A DNA stretch of 64,000 bases from Brevibacterium sp. UCMA 11754 (GCF_021532275.1 NZ_JACBOT010000006.1:124001-188000); one strand, 5' to 3'; counted from the first letter of the stretch, positions 8,312 to 18,077 are shown. The notes: generated by a model not told the origin, from the sequence alone. Program-made: numbers and translations.

Positions 8312-10495
8312 ATGGCAAAGAGGCGCCGGCTGCAGACAGATGCCGACTGGACGGAGATCAAATCGACTGCTGCGGATTGGCGGTCGGCAGATCCGCAGTT
8401 GCTCAAGACGATGCTTTCCGAAATGCATCTGATCCGAGCGTTTGAAGAAACGGTGCTTGATCTCGCGAGCGAGGGCCTTGTTCACGGCCCTGCCCACTCG
8501 AGCATCGGTCAAGAAGGCGGAGCGGTCGGTTCGATTGCTTCGCTACGCTCGACAGATGCAGTGAACGGTTCTCACCGGGGGCACCATCAGTTCCTCGCTA
8601 AAGCGCTGACACATGTCTCGAAAGGGGACCTTGATCCGACTGCGGACTACAGTGCGGAGGTCGAATCCGTCGTTCACCGGACACTGTCAGAGATCCTGGG
8701 CCTCAGCGAGGGATTCTGCCGTGGTCGGGGAGGGTCGATGCACTTGCAATGGTTCGAGGCCGGGGCGCTGGGAACGAACGCCATCGTGGGTGGCGGTGCC
8801 CCGATTGCAGCAGGCAATGCGTGGGCTCAACTGCACGATGGGACTTCAGACGTCACAATCAACTATCTGGGAGATGGAGCCTCACAAATCGGGTCAGTTC
8901 TCGAGTCCATGAACCTGGCAGCGACATGGAAGCTACCGCTTGCTTTCTTCATCGAGAACAACCTCTACGCTGTCTCAACTCGAGCTGACGAGATCTCTGC
9001 AGACCCGAGATTTTCTGTCCGGGGCCAGGGCTTCAGCATCCCATCGTGGCGTGTCGACGGCATGGATCCACTAGCCGTTCATATTGCCACGACTGAGGCT
9101 GCCAAGAGGATGAGAGCGGGAGAGGGACCTGTCATCATCGAGGCCGAGGTCTACCGCTATTTTCATCAGAATGGTCCGTACCCAGGCAGCGCATTTGGCT
9201 ACAGGAGCAAGGGAGAGGAAGAGGAGTGGAAGGAGCGCGATCCGCTATCACTGATGCGTCGAAAGATGATCGAACTCGATCTGATCTCCGATGCGGAGGT
9301 ATCTGACCTCCAAGAACGGTGCAAGGAGGTCATGAGCACAACGGTAGATCAATTGATCGAAGCGGATCCGGAGAATCGCGGAAAACGAAGGATCAGGACC
9401 AACCTTTGGCCTTCGCCTGACTTCGTCAACGTCGGGGTTCGTGGGGACGCGAGTGAGTTGGAAGGTCTGCCGACTCTGGAAACGGCGAGCTCGGAGCGTC
9501 GAGAAGTCAAGTTCGTCGGTGCCGTCGCAGAAGTCATGAACCGTCGAATGCATGACGACGAACGTATCGTTGTACTAGGCGAAGACGTGCACAAACTCAA
9601 CGGTGGAACCAACGGCGCGACGAAGGGGCTCATCAAAGAATTCGGCAGCGGACGAGTGCTCGGTACGCCGATTAGTGAGAACGCCTTTCTCGGTTTGGCC
9701 GGTGGCTTAGCGCTCGACGGGCGGTTCCGACCTGTAGTCGAATTTATGTATCCCGATTTTGTCTGGGTCGCCGCCGATCAGGTATTTAACCAGGTCGGTA
9801 AGGCTAGACACATGTTTGGTGGGGACAACCCTGTGCCTCTTGTACTTCGAACCAAAGTCGCAATGGGCAGCGGTTATGGCTCCCAGCATTTGATGGATCC
9901 CGCAGGGATCTTCGCAACGAGTCCAGGCTGGCGAATTGTAGCCGCCTCTAACGCCACCGACTATGTCGGTCTGATGAACGCGGCACTGGCACTGGAGGAT
10001 CCCGTGTTGGTTATCGAGCACGTCGATCTCTACGGGAAGAAGGACACAGTCCCGGCCGGCGACCTCGACTACATCATTGCCCCTGGCAACGCCGCAGTTG
10101 TGCGGGAAGGTAACGATCTCACGGTGCTGACCTACCTTTCCATGGTTGAGCATTCGCGCGAGGCGATTGAGCAATCGCAGATCGACGCAGAACTTATTGA
10201 TCTGCGGTGGCTCGACAGGGCCTCGATTGGCTGGACGACGATAGAAGCAAGTATTCGCAAGACCAATGCCGTGCTCATCGTCGAGCAAGGTGCCCAGGGA
10301 ACTTCCTACGGCGGATGGCTGGCGGATGAGATCCAGCGCCGATTCTTTGACTGGCTCGACCAGCCAGTTGCCCGAGTCAGTGGTCAGGAAGCATCCCCGA
10401 GCATCTCGCGAGTCTTGGAGCGAGCGGCAATAGCAAAAACGGAGGAAGTCATTCACGGACTCGAGTCTGTACGGCGCGGATTTGGAGAGGTCTGA
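8312..10495 (+). CDS. 2-oxoacid/acetoin dehydrogenase E1, alpha and beta fused
   Basis: The 727-residue protein joins an E1-alpha half (residues 1 to about 390) and an E1-beta half (about 395-727). The alpha half has the thiamine-diphosphate motif starting GDGA at residues 187-190 and ending FIENN, plus SHRGHHQF and GRGGSMH. The beta half starts REVKFVGAVAEVM and includes EFMYPDFV and HLMDPAG. E1 decarboxylates a 2-oxoacid, or cleaves acetoin, and transfers the acyl group to lipoyl-E2. The charged RGRGGSMH loop and the neighbouring alcohol dehydrogenase are compatible with an acetoin-type enzyme, but branched-chain or pyruvate-type activity is possible. The E2 gene follows at once. No E3 is seen nearby, so a housekeeping lipoamide dehydrogenase would be shared. 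Confidence 0.85.
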   Translation: MAKRRRLQTDADWTEIKSTAADWRSADPQLLKTMLSEMHLIRAFEETVLDLASEGLVHGPAHSSIGQEGGAVGSIASLRSTDAVNGSHRGHHQFLAKALTHVSKGDLDPTADYSAEVESVVHRTLSEILGLSEGFCRGRGGSMHLQWFEAGALGTNAIVGGGAPIAAGNAWAQLHDGTSDVTINYLGDGASQIGSVLESMNLAATWKLPLAFFIENNLYAVSTRADEISADPRFSVRGQGFSIPSWRVDGMDPLAVHIATTEAAKRMRAGEGPVIIEAEVYRYFHQNGPYPGSAFGYRSKGEEEEWKERDPLSLMRRKMIELDLISDAEVSDLQERCKEVMSTTVDQLIEADPENRGKRRIRTNLWPSPDFVNVGVRGDASELEGLPTLETASSERREVKFVGAVAEVMNRRMHDDERIVVLGEDVHKLNGGTNGATKGLIKEFGSGRVLGTPISENAFLGLAGGLALDGRFRPVVEFMYPDFVWVAADQVFNQVGKARHMFGGDNPVPLVLRTKVAMGSGYGSQHLMDPAGIFATSPGWRIVAASNATDYVGLMNAALALEDPVLVIEHVDLYGKKDTVPAGDLDYIIAPGNAAVVREGNDLTVLTYLSMVEHSREAIEQSQIDAELIDLRWLDRASIGWTTIEASIRKTNAVLIVEQGAQGTSYGGWLADEIQRRFFDWLDQPVARVSGQEASPSISRVLERAAIAKTEEVIHGLESVRRGFGEV

Positions 10496-10496
10496 C

Positions 10497-11780
10497 ATGG
10501 GGACAGTTGTTCGAATGCCGGAAGTGCTAGCTGGAATCGACGAAGCGGCTATCCAGAACTGGCTAGTGTCCGAAGGCGACTCAGTATCAGTGGGTCAACC
10601 GCTTGCGGAAATCGAGACGGAGAAAGCCGTCGCCGAATATGAATCTGAGATTGAAGGCGTAGTGGCCCGCATTCTGGTCTCGGCGGGCGAGGATGTCTCG
10701 GTTGGGACTCCCATACTTGCAATCGGAGACGATACCGACGATGCGTCTCGAGTAGATGCTGCTTTGGAGCTTGAAGTGCGAACCGAACCGACCGGTTCCT
10801 CTGCACAATCTGCTTCAAGCGTTCGGCCAGACCCCGAGGCCCCAAAGACTGAACCTCTGCAGCCGGCTTCATCTGCTCGATACGCCGGACCAAGAGTTTT
10901 CGCTAGCCCCCTTGTCCGGAGACTGGCTGTTCAGAACGATGTCGACGTTTCGGAGATTCAAGGTACCGGCCCAGGCGGGCGAGTGGTGCGACGGGACATG
11001 GAGCGCTTTCTAGCCGCATCAGAGGGATCCGAAACTCCGAGCTCTAATTCGGACGATCAGGGCGAACGAACTGATTCCGATCCTACTGAGCAGTCAGACG
11101 AATTCACCGACGTGCCAAACGATCGAATGCGTCGAGCTATCGCGCGACGCTTGACAGAGAGCAAGTCGACAATTCCTCACTTTTATCTTTCGGCAGAGTG
11201 CCGAATGGACGAACTGTTGGAGCTGCGCTCAAAGATCAACGCTATCGCCACGCGAAAAGTCTCAGTCAACGACCTCATCGTGAAGGCAGTCGCGGCAGCA
11301 TTCGAAGAAGTTCCAGATGCTAACGCTATTTGGAACGGAGACACGATTCGTCGCTACTCAAGCGTGGACATATCCGTCGCTGTCGCAACCGACGGTGGGC
11401 TGGTTACTCCAGTCGTGAAATCTGTCGACAAATTGTCAATCAGTCAGATCGGTCTGGTCGTGGGAGACCTCGCGGATCGCGCACGTTCCGGGGGGCTCAA
11501 ACAGCACGAGATTGTCGGCGGGAGCTTCGCGGTATCAAATCTTGGCATGTATGGGACAAGAGAGTTCACAGCCATTCTCAATCCTCCGCAGTCCGGAATC
11601 CTGGCAGTGGGCGCCGCCGAACAGCGTGCAATCGTCGTAGAGGACGGCTCCGTTGAAGCCCACCGAATGATGACGGTTACTCTGTCCGCCGACCACAGGG
11701 TGATCGACGGCGCACTGGCTGCGAAGTGGATGGCGGCCTTCAAACAGCACATCGAAAACCCGATGTCGATTCTATTGTGA
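10497..11780 (+). CDS. dihydrolipoamide acyltransferase (E2)
   Basis: The 427-residue protein starts at ATG 10497, chosen because GGAGAGG precedes it and it begins one base after the E1 stop. Domains: a lipoyl domain (residues 3-78, lipoyl lysine K43 in ETEKAV), a Ser/Pro/Glu linker, a peripheral subunit-binding domain (about 135-170, ending GPGGRVVRRD), and a catalytic domain (about 205-427) with the HRVIDG motif near residue 400. It accepts the acyl group from E1 and passes it to CoA. It is coupled to the E1 gene and followed by the M24 gene after 176 bases. Confidence 0.9.
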   Translation: MGTVVRMPEVLAGIDEAAIQNWLVSEGDSVSVGQPLAEIETEKAVAEYESEIEGVVARILVSAGEDVSVGTPILAIGDDTDDASRVDAALELEVRTEPTGSSAQSASSVRPDPEAPKTEPLQPASSARYAGPRVFASPLVRRLAVQNDVDVSEIQGTGPGGRVVRRDMERFLAASEGSETPSSNSDDQGERTDSDPTEQSDEFTDVPNDRMRRAIARRLTESKSTIPHFYLSAECRMDELLELRSKINAIATRKVSVNDLIVKAVAAAFEEVPDANAIWNGDTIRRYSSVDISVAVATDGGLVTPVVKSVDKLSISQIGLVVGDLADRARSGGLKQHEIVGGSFAVSNLGMYGTREFTAILNPPQSGILAVGAAEQRAIVVEDGSVEAHRMMTVTLSADHRVIDGALAAKWMAAFKQHIENPMSILL

Positions 11781-11956
11781 AGAGACAGGAGAAGGTGAGT
11801 AATAGATTCAGCCAGCGGGATCAAGCGGAGACTGATGTCTCTCCCCGCCAACCACAACGTGGAAGACCTTTGAACACGAAAGCGGACTATAACCATTCCC
11901 GAGGCGGTCGGCACCAGCCGGTCGTCTGACATAAGAATTATGAAAGGTAAAGGACG

Positions 11957-13357
11957 ATGAAGCCTACAGGTACTCAAGGAACGATGTCAGTTGATTGGGA
12001 AGCGCGCATCGACTTTGAGCGTCTTCGTAGCGAGCGGCTCGCTAAGTTGCGCGCGCAGTTGGAAAAATCGGATATGGGTGCCATTCTCGCATTCGATTTC
12101 TCCAACATTCGTTACATGACGGCCACGCACATAGGCACATGGGCGATGGACAAACTAATCAGATTCAGTCTTCTGACGCGCAACTCCGACCCTATTTCGT
12201 GGGACTTCGGCTCCGCAGCGAAGCATCACGAGCTATATAATCCCTGGCTCAACCAGACCAGCATGGAAATGGATGCCCACCCGCACGCACCCCATCACGG
12301 AGCCATTAAGCCGCGCGAGGAAAACGGAGCACGGGCAGGCGTCTCTGTCCTTCGCGGAGCTTTCCACCCAGACGCTGGAATCGCCGAATCGCTCGCAAAG
12401 AGGATTAAGCGTGAGCTGGAGAAATTCGGGCTTGCGGACGAGGCATTGGGCGTCGACGTCATTGAGCTCCCCATCATGTTCGCATTGCAGCGCGAGGGGA
12501 TCACGGTTGTCGACGGACAACAAGTGTTCATGGAGGCTCGGCGAGTAAAAACGTCCGATGAGATCGGACTGTTGTCGCAAGCCGCTTCCATGGTCGATGC
12601 CGCCTACGAAGATCTCTACGAGTTCCTCCGCCCGGGTGTCCGCGAGAATGAGGCAGTCGGCTTAGTCGCCAACAAACTCTACTCGCTTGGCTCTGAATAC
12701 GTTGAAGGAGTGAACGCGATATCAGGCGAGAGGTGCGCGCCACACCCACATGTCTACTCCGACAGGCTTATCCGCCCCGGTGACCCTGCATTCTTCGATA
12801 TCCTGCACAGCTTCAATGGATACCGGACTTGCTACTACAGGACGTTCTCTGTCGGGTCAGCCTCACGTGCTCAGCGGGATGCATATGTCCGCGCTCGTGA
12901 GTACATGGATGCGGCAATAGCTCTTGTCAAGCCGGGTGTCACGACTGCGGACATCGTTTCAGTCTGGCCCAAAGCTCAGGAATTCGGATTCCCGGACGAA
13001 GAGGCAGCGTTCGCACTTCAGTACGGCCATGGAGTCGGTCTGTCGATTTGGGAGAAGCCGATCTTCTCCCGATTGGTCTCCTTTGACCATCCAGAAGTAA
13101 TCGAAGAGGGAATGGTGTTTGCTCTGGAGACATACTGGCCGGCCTCTGACGGCTGGGGCGCGGCTCGCATCGAAGAAGAACTCGTCGTCACGGCCGACGG
13201 ATGTGAAGTGATCACGAAGTTCCCCGCGGAGAATCTCATGGTGGCAGGTGGACAACGCTACTTCACTGTCGACGGCCCGATGAATTTGACCCGCGATTCG
13301 CAATCGCATCTGAACTCTCCGCTATTCACAGCCAACAACGATTCCTCAAGCATCTAG
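11957..13357 (+). CDS. M24-family (creatinase/prolidase-fold) hydrolase with altered metal site
   Basis: The 466-residue protein has a creatinase N-domain (ILAFDFSNIRYMTATH near residue 40) and a pita-bread C-domain. Of the five usual metal ligands, D281, H358 (GHGVG), E391 (ALETYW) and E406 (RIEEEL) are present. The second aspartate, 11 residues after D281, is Cys292 (GYRTCYYRTF), and the usual second histidine is Trp (LSIWEKP). It may therefore bind one metal, or none like creatinase, and act on a small C-N, C-O or C-S compound rather than a peptide. DMSP lyase DddP also belongs to this fold, so lyase activity is conceivable. It lies between E2 and the ABC importer in a probable operon. Confidence 0.75.
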   Translation: MKPTGTQGTMSVDWEARIDFERLRSERLAKLRAQLEKSDMGAILAFDFSNIRYMTATHIGTWAMDKLIRFSLLTRNSDPISWDFGSAAKHHELYNPWLNQTSMEMDAHPHAPHHGAIKPREENGARAGVSVLRGAFHPDAGIAESLAKRIKRELEKFGLADEALGVDVIELPIMFALQREGITVVDGQQVFMEARRVKTSDEIGLLSQAASMVDAAYEDLYEFLRPGVRENEAVGLVANKLYSLGSEYVEGVNAISGERCAPHPHVYSDRLIRPGDPAFFDILHSFNGYRTCYYRTFSVGSASRAQRDAYVRAREYMDAAIALVKPGVTTADIVSVWPKAQEFGFPDEEAAFALQYGHGVGLSIWEKPIFSRLVSFDHPEVIEEGMVFALETYWPASDGWGAARIEEELVVTADGCEVITKFPAENLMVAGGQRYFTVDGPMNLTRDSQSHLNSPLFTANNDSSSI

Positions 13358-13373
13358 CAACGCACCATCCATC

Positions 13374-13403
13374 CAGCTGGGCGGTCAATCGACCGCCCAG
13401 CTG
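13374..13403 (+). terminator. intercistronic hairpin
   Basis: A perfect 13-bp stem (CAGCTGGGCGGTC / GACCGCCCAGCTG) with a 4-base AATC loop lies between the M24 stop and the binding-protein ATG. No U-tract follows, so it is more likely an mRNA stabiliser or attenuator that raises binding-protein expression than a full terminator. Confidence 0.6.
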
Positions 13404-13424
13404 CCCATCACCAACGGAGTTGAT

Positions 13425-14558
13425 ATGTCATTCACACACAAGCGAACCCTGTCGGCGCGCAACCTGATGTCTGTACTCACAGCTGGCGCACTACTAATTT
13501 CGGCATCTGCCTGCTCCTCCGATTCGACTTCGTCCGAAGACCAGGTAGAGGGCTCGGGACACATCGATGGCGACGGAAAGTCGATCGTGGCGTTCATGCC
13601 GTCGACAGCGACGATCTATATGAAGGACTGGGCCGAGTCTGCCAAAGACGAAGCTGATGCGCTCGGATACTCGCTGAAGATATTCGAAAGCAAGGCGGAC
13701 CAGTCAGAGCAGGACCAGCAGGTACAACAGTTCCTGGCCACTGGTGAGGACCCTGCCGCTTTCATTTGGTGGCCGTCAAACGCAAAAGCGGGTATCAATT
13801 CATCGCGTCTTCTGTCGCAAGTCGCTCCGGTAGTCCAGACGAATCAGGATGTCCTAGCTGAAGGCAGAGACTACATCACGGCCTACGCCGGAGTGAAAGC
13901 CTATGGAATTGGTGAAGCGATGGGTGAAATGGCCATTGAGGCACGCTCCGAGATCGACGAGCCGCATTCACCGGAAGGAAACACTCTCGAATTCACTTTC
14001 CCCGCCGGCTACCAATCTGGGATCGATAGACAGAAGGGCTTCAAAGCTGCGACGAAGAATGAACCGTTCAAGATCCTGCAGAGCGAACCGAATGCTCAAG
14101 GTTTTGACTCTCAAGGAACGTTCAAAACAGCCAGCCAAGTGGTTCCGAAGTACTTGAATAAGGGCATTGACATCGTTACCGCGCAGAACTTGTCGATGGC
14201 CGCCGGCGCTAACACAGCATTGGAACAGAACGGTCTAGAGCCGGGCAAGGATGTCATCGTGATCGCAGGTAACGATGCAGGCGACAAAACTCCTCTCAAG
14301 GATGGCTCAGTGTATTCAGCTGTTATCCAATCGCCGGTCATCGAAGGAAAGGTATCGGTCCAGACCGTGGCCAAATACATCGCCACTGGAGAGGTCACCG
14401 ACGAGACAGTCGATCTTGAGGTAACCGACGAGGAACCCGAGCTCAAGGTCGAGCCGCCCGCAAAAACGACGTATATGCCCAACCCGCCCATCAAGGCTGA
14501 TCAGATCGACGACTTCAAGTTCTGGGGTCTCTCATATGAACAGCTCGGCTCACAGTAG
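13425..14558 (+). CDS. ABC transporter sugar/polyol-binding lipoprotein (RbsB-like)
   Basis: The 377-residue protein has a lipoprotein signal (charged N-terminus, hydrophobic core, lipobox ending ASAC, Cys at about residue 30) followed by a periplasmic-binding-protein type I fold of the ribose class (KSIVAFMPSTATIYMKDW...; GNDAGDKTPL near the end of the second lobe). It would sit on the outer face of the membrane and deliver substrate to the two permeases encoded downstream. It starts the ABC set binding protein-ATPase-permease-permease. The ligand is unknown; the CUT2 class handles pentoses, polyols, autoinducer-2 and rhizopines. Confidence 0.85.
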   Translation: MSFTHKRTLSARNLMSVLTAGALLISASACSSDSTSSEDQVEGSGHIDGDGKSIVAFMPSTATIYMKDWAESAKDEADALGYSLKIFESKADQSEQDQQVQQFLATGEDPAAFIWWPSNAKAGINSSRLLSQVAPVVQTNQDVLAEGRDYITAYAGVKAYGIGEAMGEMAIEARSEIDEPHSPEGNTLEFTFPAGYQSGIDRQKGFKAATKNEPFKILQSEPNAQGFDSQGTFKTASQVVPKYLNKGIDIVTAQNLSMAAGANTALEQNGLEPGKDVIVIAGNDAGDKTPLKDGSVYSAVIQSPVIEGKVSVQTVAKYIATGEVTDETVDLEVTDEEPELKVEPPAKTTYMPNPPIKADQIDDFKFWGLSYEQLGSQ

Positions 14559-14584
14559 AGCTCAACGGGGAGAAAAGAGGAACC

Positions 14585-16081
14585 ATGACTGGAGAGAACC
14601 CGCGTCTGCGTGCAACTGGTCTAAGTAAGCGCTACGGGGCAGTCCGAGCGTTGACCGACGTCGAGTTCACCATCCAACCCGGAGAGATCGTCGCGTTGCT
14701 GGGAGAGAACGGTGCCGGAAAGAGCACGCTTGTCAAAGTACTTTCGGGACTTGTTACGCCCGATGAAGGGACAATCGAAATTGACGGTGTTCCAGTGGAC
14801 CTTTCGTCCAGCAGCAAGTCCCAGGCGGCTGGAATAGCTGTGGTTCAGCAAGAGTACAGCACCGTAGGGGCGTTGACTATTGCCGAAAATCTTGCGCTCG
14901 GTAGTAACGAGGCGCCCTTCTTCTGGACCGGACGCAACCTAAGAGCTCGCGCAAATGAGCTCCTGGCAGAGGTTGGGCTCAGCCACCTAGATCCACGCAC
15001 TTTGGTTGAAGAGCTATCGGTGGCTGAAATGCAATTACTCGAGATCGCCCGAGTGCTGGCGCGTGATGCACGTATCGTAATCTTCGACGAGCCGACTGCA
15101 GCTCTTTCTGACACAGAGGCTGCACGCGTTCTTGATGTTGTGCGCCGCCTCGCGTCGAGAGGCATCTCGATTATATATGTAACTCATCGACTCCCAGAGG
15201 TCTTCGCGATCAGCGAGAAAGTAGCCATCTTCCGCAACGGACTTTCCCAGCCGTCCGTAGTGACAGCGAAAACGAACGTGGATGAGGTAATCGCTCTCAT
15301 GCTTGGTCGGCGACTAGGCAGCCTCTTTCCGGAAAAGGCAGAGTCCTTCGGGTCCGAACGAATTCGCTTGGAAAATGTTCACGTAGCTGGTCTGCGTAAG
15401 CCAGTGAGCTTCGTAGCAAGACAGGGAGAGATTTTGGGCTTGACAGGTCAGTTAGGTTCCGGCGCCGATCTTATTATCAAAGCAATCGGTAGTGAGACCG
15501 AAATACTCACCGGAACGATATCGATCGATAACGAAGTGTTGCACGCACGTACACGCGCTGCCGGAATTCGAGAGGGCATCGCCTATGTGACTTCAGACAG
15601 AAAGCGGAACGGGATATTCGCGGGCCTTTCGATTCTGATGAATCTATCCGCCTCTTGGCTCAAACGCATATCTTCGGCTGGAGTGCTCATCAGCCGTAGA
15701 GAGCGTGAAAAGTCGACAGAGTACGCATCGAGCTTCACGATCGACGTAACGAGGCTGGGAGCAAGCGTCGGGCAACTTTCGGGAGGCAATCAGCAGAAGG
15801 TTGTTCTCGCAAGATGGCTAGGCAATGAGCCCCGGGTCTTTTTAGTGGAGGAACCCACGCGAGGTGTGGACGTAGGCGCACGCGCTGATATTTACCGGAA
15901 GTTGCGAGAGCTTTGCGATCGCGGGATGACGGTGATTGTCACTTCATCGGATACTGCGGAGATCTACGGCCTGTGCGACACAATCGGCACTTTCTACCAC
16001 GGAGAACTTGCGGAGATGCGGCCAGCAGATGACTGGACCGAAGACCGTTTGGTTGCTTCCGTAATGAATAGGAGCGAGTGA
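14585..16081 (+). CDS. ABC transporter ATPase, two nucleotide-binding domains (RbsA/CUT2 type)
   Basis: The 498-residue protein is a tandem ATPase as in ribose-type importers. The first domain has Walker A GENGAGKST (about residues 39-47), the signature-like LSVAEMQLLEIA and Walker B VIFDEPTAAL. The second domain has a degenerate Walker A (GQLGSGADL), a full signature LSGGNQQKV and VEEPTRGVD. A degenerate second P-loop is normal for this subfamily. It lies 26 bases after the binding-protein gene and four bases before the first permease. Confidence 0.9.
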   Translation: MTGENPRLRATGLSKRYGAVRALTDVEFTIQPGEIVALLGENGAGKSTLVKVLSGLVTPDEGTIEIDGVPVDLSSSSKSQAAGIAVVQQEYSTVGALTIAENLALGSNEAPFFWTGRNLRARANELLAEVGLSHLDPRTLVEELSVAEMQLLEIARVLARDARIVIFDEPTAALSDTEAARVLDVVRRLASRGISIIYVTHRLPEVFAISEKVAIFRNGLSQPSVVTAKTNVDEVIALMLGRRLGSLFPEKAESFGSERIRLENVHVAGLRKPVSFVARQGEILGLTGQLGSGADLIIKAIGSETEILTGTISIDNEVLHARTRAAGIREGIAYVTSDRKRNGIFAGLSILMNLSASWLKRISSAGVLISRREREKSTEYASSFTIDVTRLGASVGQLSGGNQQKVVLARWLGNEPRVFLVEEPTRGVDVGARADIYRKLRELCDRGMTVIVTSSDTAEIYGLCDTIGTFYHGELAEMRPADDWTEDRLVASVMNRSE

Positions 16082-16084
16082 CCA

Positions 16085-17083
16085 GTGAATACTTCAAGTC
16101 TTGCAGACGCGAGCGGAACCTCAGCACTGAAGCCCAAGCTCGGAGGCCGAAAGACGGCCGACATCATCACACGGTGGTCCTTGCCATCACTATTAGTTCT
16201 CATTATCGCAATCGCGACAGTGAGTACTCCGGGCTTTCTTTCTTTTGACAATATCCGAGGAATTCTTCTTAACACCTCAGTGATCGGAATCGCTGCGGTG
16301 GGGATGACCGCCGTCACAATGTCAGGAAATCTGGTGTCTCTGGGAGTCACTCAACAAGGAGTCCTGGCCGCGATTTCCTTCCTCGGACTGCTCTCCTTCG
16401 GCGCTAACGTCTGGCTCGCCGGCGGCGCGACCCTGGCCTTGCTCGCAGCGATTGGAGCAATGCAGGGGGCAGTCATATCAGTTGGTCTTAATCCCATGAT
16501 CACTACTTTGGCAGTAGGCGCCGTAATATTTGGCTTAGCCACTGTCGTGACTGGTGGCGATGTTGTGTCCGCTCCGGGAGCCGACTACCGATGGATCGCG
16601 CTTAACAGCCCGCTCGGACTGCCACTGCCGATCTACATCTTCGTGGGGTTCACCATCATCGCGATCTTCTGTATCGACAAGACAGTTAGTGGACGCGAAG
16701 TCCTACTCGTTGGAGCGAATAGGGCGACTGCTCGACTAAGTGGACTGTCCCACTCCCGTGCAACGATTGCGGCGTTTATCCTGTTTGGCGTTGGCACCGC
16801 TCTATCAGGAATAGTCGTCGCTGCACAGGCGGGCCAAGCGACGACGCTTGACTTGGCAACGATGACTTCAGATGTGATCGCGGCTGTCCTCGTAGGTGGT
16901 ACCGCTATTCAAGGCGGCTTCGGTTCACCCACCCGCTCAGCCCTTGGAGCATTAACGATCGCAATCTTCGGCAACGTCATGGTCCTGCACGATTTTGAAC
17001 ACGGCTGGCGCTTGGCGTCCGTGGGCGCCCTCGTTGTGCTTATGGTCTCCCTACTTCATGTACTGCGAAAGAAGGCGATTTGA
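16085..17083 (+). CDS. ABC transporter permease (CUT2, BPD_transp_2 family), first
   Basis: The 332-residue membrane protein has about 8-10 hydrophobic segments and the family signature near the C-terminal third (AAVLVGGTAIQGGFGSPTRSALGA), which contacts the ATPase. It starts with GTG, three bases after the ATPase stop. It forms the membrane channel together with the next permease. Confidence 0.88.
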   Translation: MNTSSLADASGTSALKPKLGGRKTADIITRWSLPSLLVLIIAIATVSTPGFLSFDNIRGILLNTSVIGIAAVGMTAVTMSGNLVSLGVTQQGVLAAISFLGLLSFGANVWLAGGATLALLAAIGAMQGAVISVGLNPMITTLAVGAVIFGLATVVTGGDVVSAPGADYRWIALNSPLGLPLPIYIFVGFTIIAIFCIDKTVSGREVLLVGANRATARLSGLSHSRATIAAFILFGVGTALSGIVVAAQAGQATTLDLATMTSDVIAAVLVGGTAIQGGFGSPTRSALGALTIAIFGNVMVLHDFEHGWRLASVGALVVLMVSLLHVLRKKAI

Positions 17084-17084
17084 A

Positions 17085-18077
17085 ATGAGAGCTCCTGTCA
17101 TGTCCTTAGAGTTCTTGCGGGACTACGGTCTACGCTTAGCGATTCTTGTCGCCGCCATCGCGATCTTTCTAATTGCGTCTCCAGGTTTCAGGTCAGAATC
17201 ATCGCTTTTCGCTGTAGTTGAGCAGATGACTTTTGTCGGGGTTGCATCGGCTGGCCTCGCAGTCACCATGATCGCTGGGGAATTGGACCTATCTGTCGCC
17301 TCTATGGCCTCGATGATGGGGGTAGTTGCGGTCAGAATGGGGGAATTTGGATTGGTGGCTGGCATTCTCAGCGCGTTGCTGGGCGGTGCATTACTCGGTG
17401 GTATACAGGGCTTCGCAATTGCGAAACTCGGCATCAATTCGCTTGTGTTTACCACTGGCACTCTAATTCTTTTCAGCGGCTGCGCATACATCTTCGCTGG
17501 TGGCCAACCGATCGTGCTCGACGACTTTACGGTAACTGACCCACTGCATACACGACTGCTCTTTTTGTCCCCGAGCAGCACAATTGCGATCGCTTGCCTC
17601 GCTATCCTCGGACTCTTCCTAGCCTACACACGTCCTGGACGAAACATTTATGCGATCGGTGGTTCGCGAATAGAAGCGACTGCGGCCGGCGTGCCGGTGA
17701 GGTCGTCGCTGACCCTGGCGTTCATGGCCTCTGGCGCGGGTGCCGGGCTTGCTGGCGGGATCACGTGCCTAAAAGGTGGAAGCGCAGCACCTGAAGGTTC
17801 AAGCGACTTGCTTCTACTCGCTGTCGGAGCTGCTCTGATTGGTGGAGTCGGTCTGTACGGCGGCGTCGGCAACGTATGGAACATGCTCATCGGTATTTTG
17901 ATCGTCGGTGTCCTGACAGCAGGAATGGCAACCCTAGCGAGTCCGTCGTACATGCATTCCCTGGTCCTGGGGACGGCGCTCATTGTGTTGCTTCTCTCAG
18001 ACTTCCTCCTTGATCGCGTCGTCAAGGCTCGGCGGCTTACAAAGAGAAGAGCGATGGCTGAAGCGGTAACGCAATAG
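17085..18077 (+). CDS. ABC transporter permease (CUT2), second
   Basis: I choose the ATG at 17085 (330 residues), one base after the previous stop; an upstream in-frame start would lie inside the first permease. The protein has about 8-10 membrane segments, MIAGELDLSVASMA early and the EAA-like ALIGGVGLYGGVGN near the end, both typical of ribose-type permeases. It probably heterodimerises with the preceding permease. The aldehyde dehydrogenase gene follows after 79 bases. Confidence 0.87.
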   Translation: MRAPVMSLEFLRDYGLRLAILVAAIAIFLIASPGFRSESSLFAVVEQMTFVGVASAGLAVTMIAGELDLSVASMASMMGVVAVRMGEFGLVAGILSALLGGALLGGIQGFAIAKLGINSLVFTTGTLILFSGCAYIFAGGQPIVLDDFTVTDPLHTRLLFLSPSSTIAIACLAILGLFLAYTRPGRNIYAIGGSRIEATAAGVPVRSSLTLAFMASGAGAGLAGGITCLKGGSAAPEGSSDLLLLAVGAALIGGVGLYGGVGNVWNMLIGILIVGVLTAGMATLASPSYMHSLVLGTALIVLLLSDFLLDRVVKARRLTKRRAMAEAVTQ

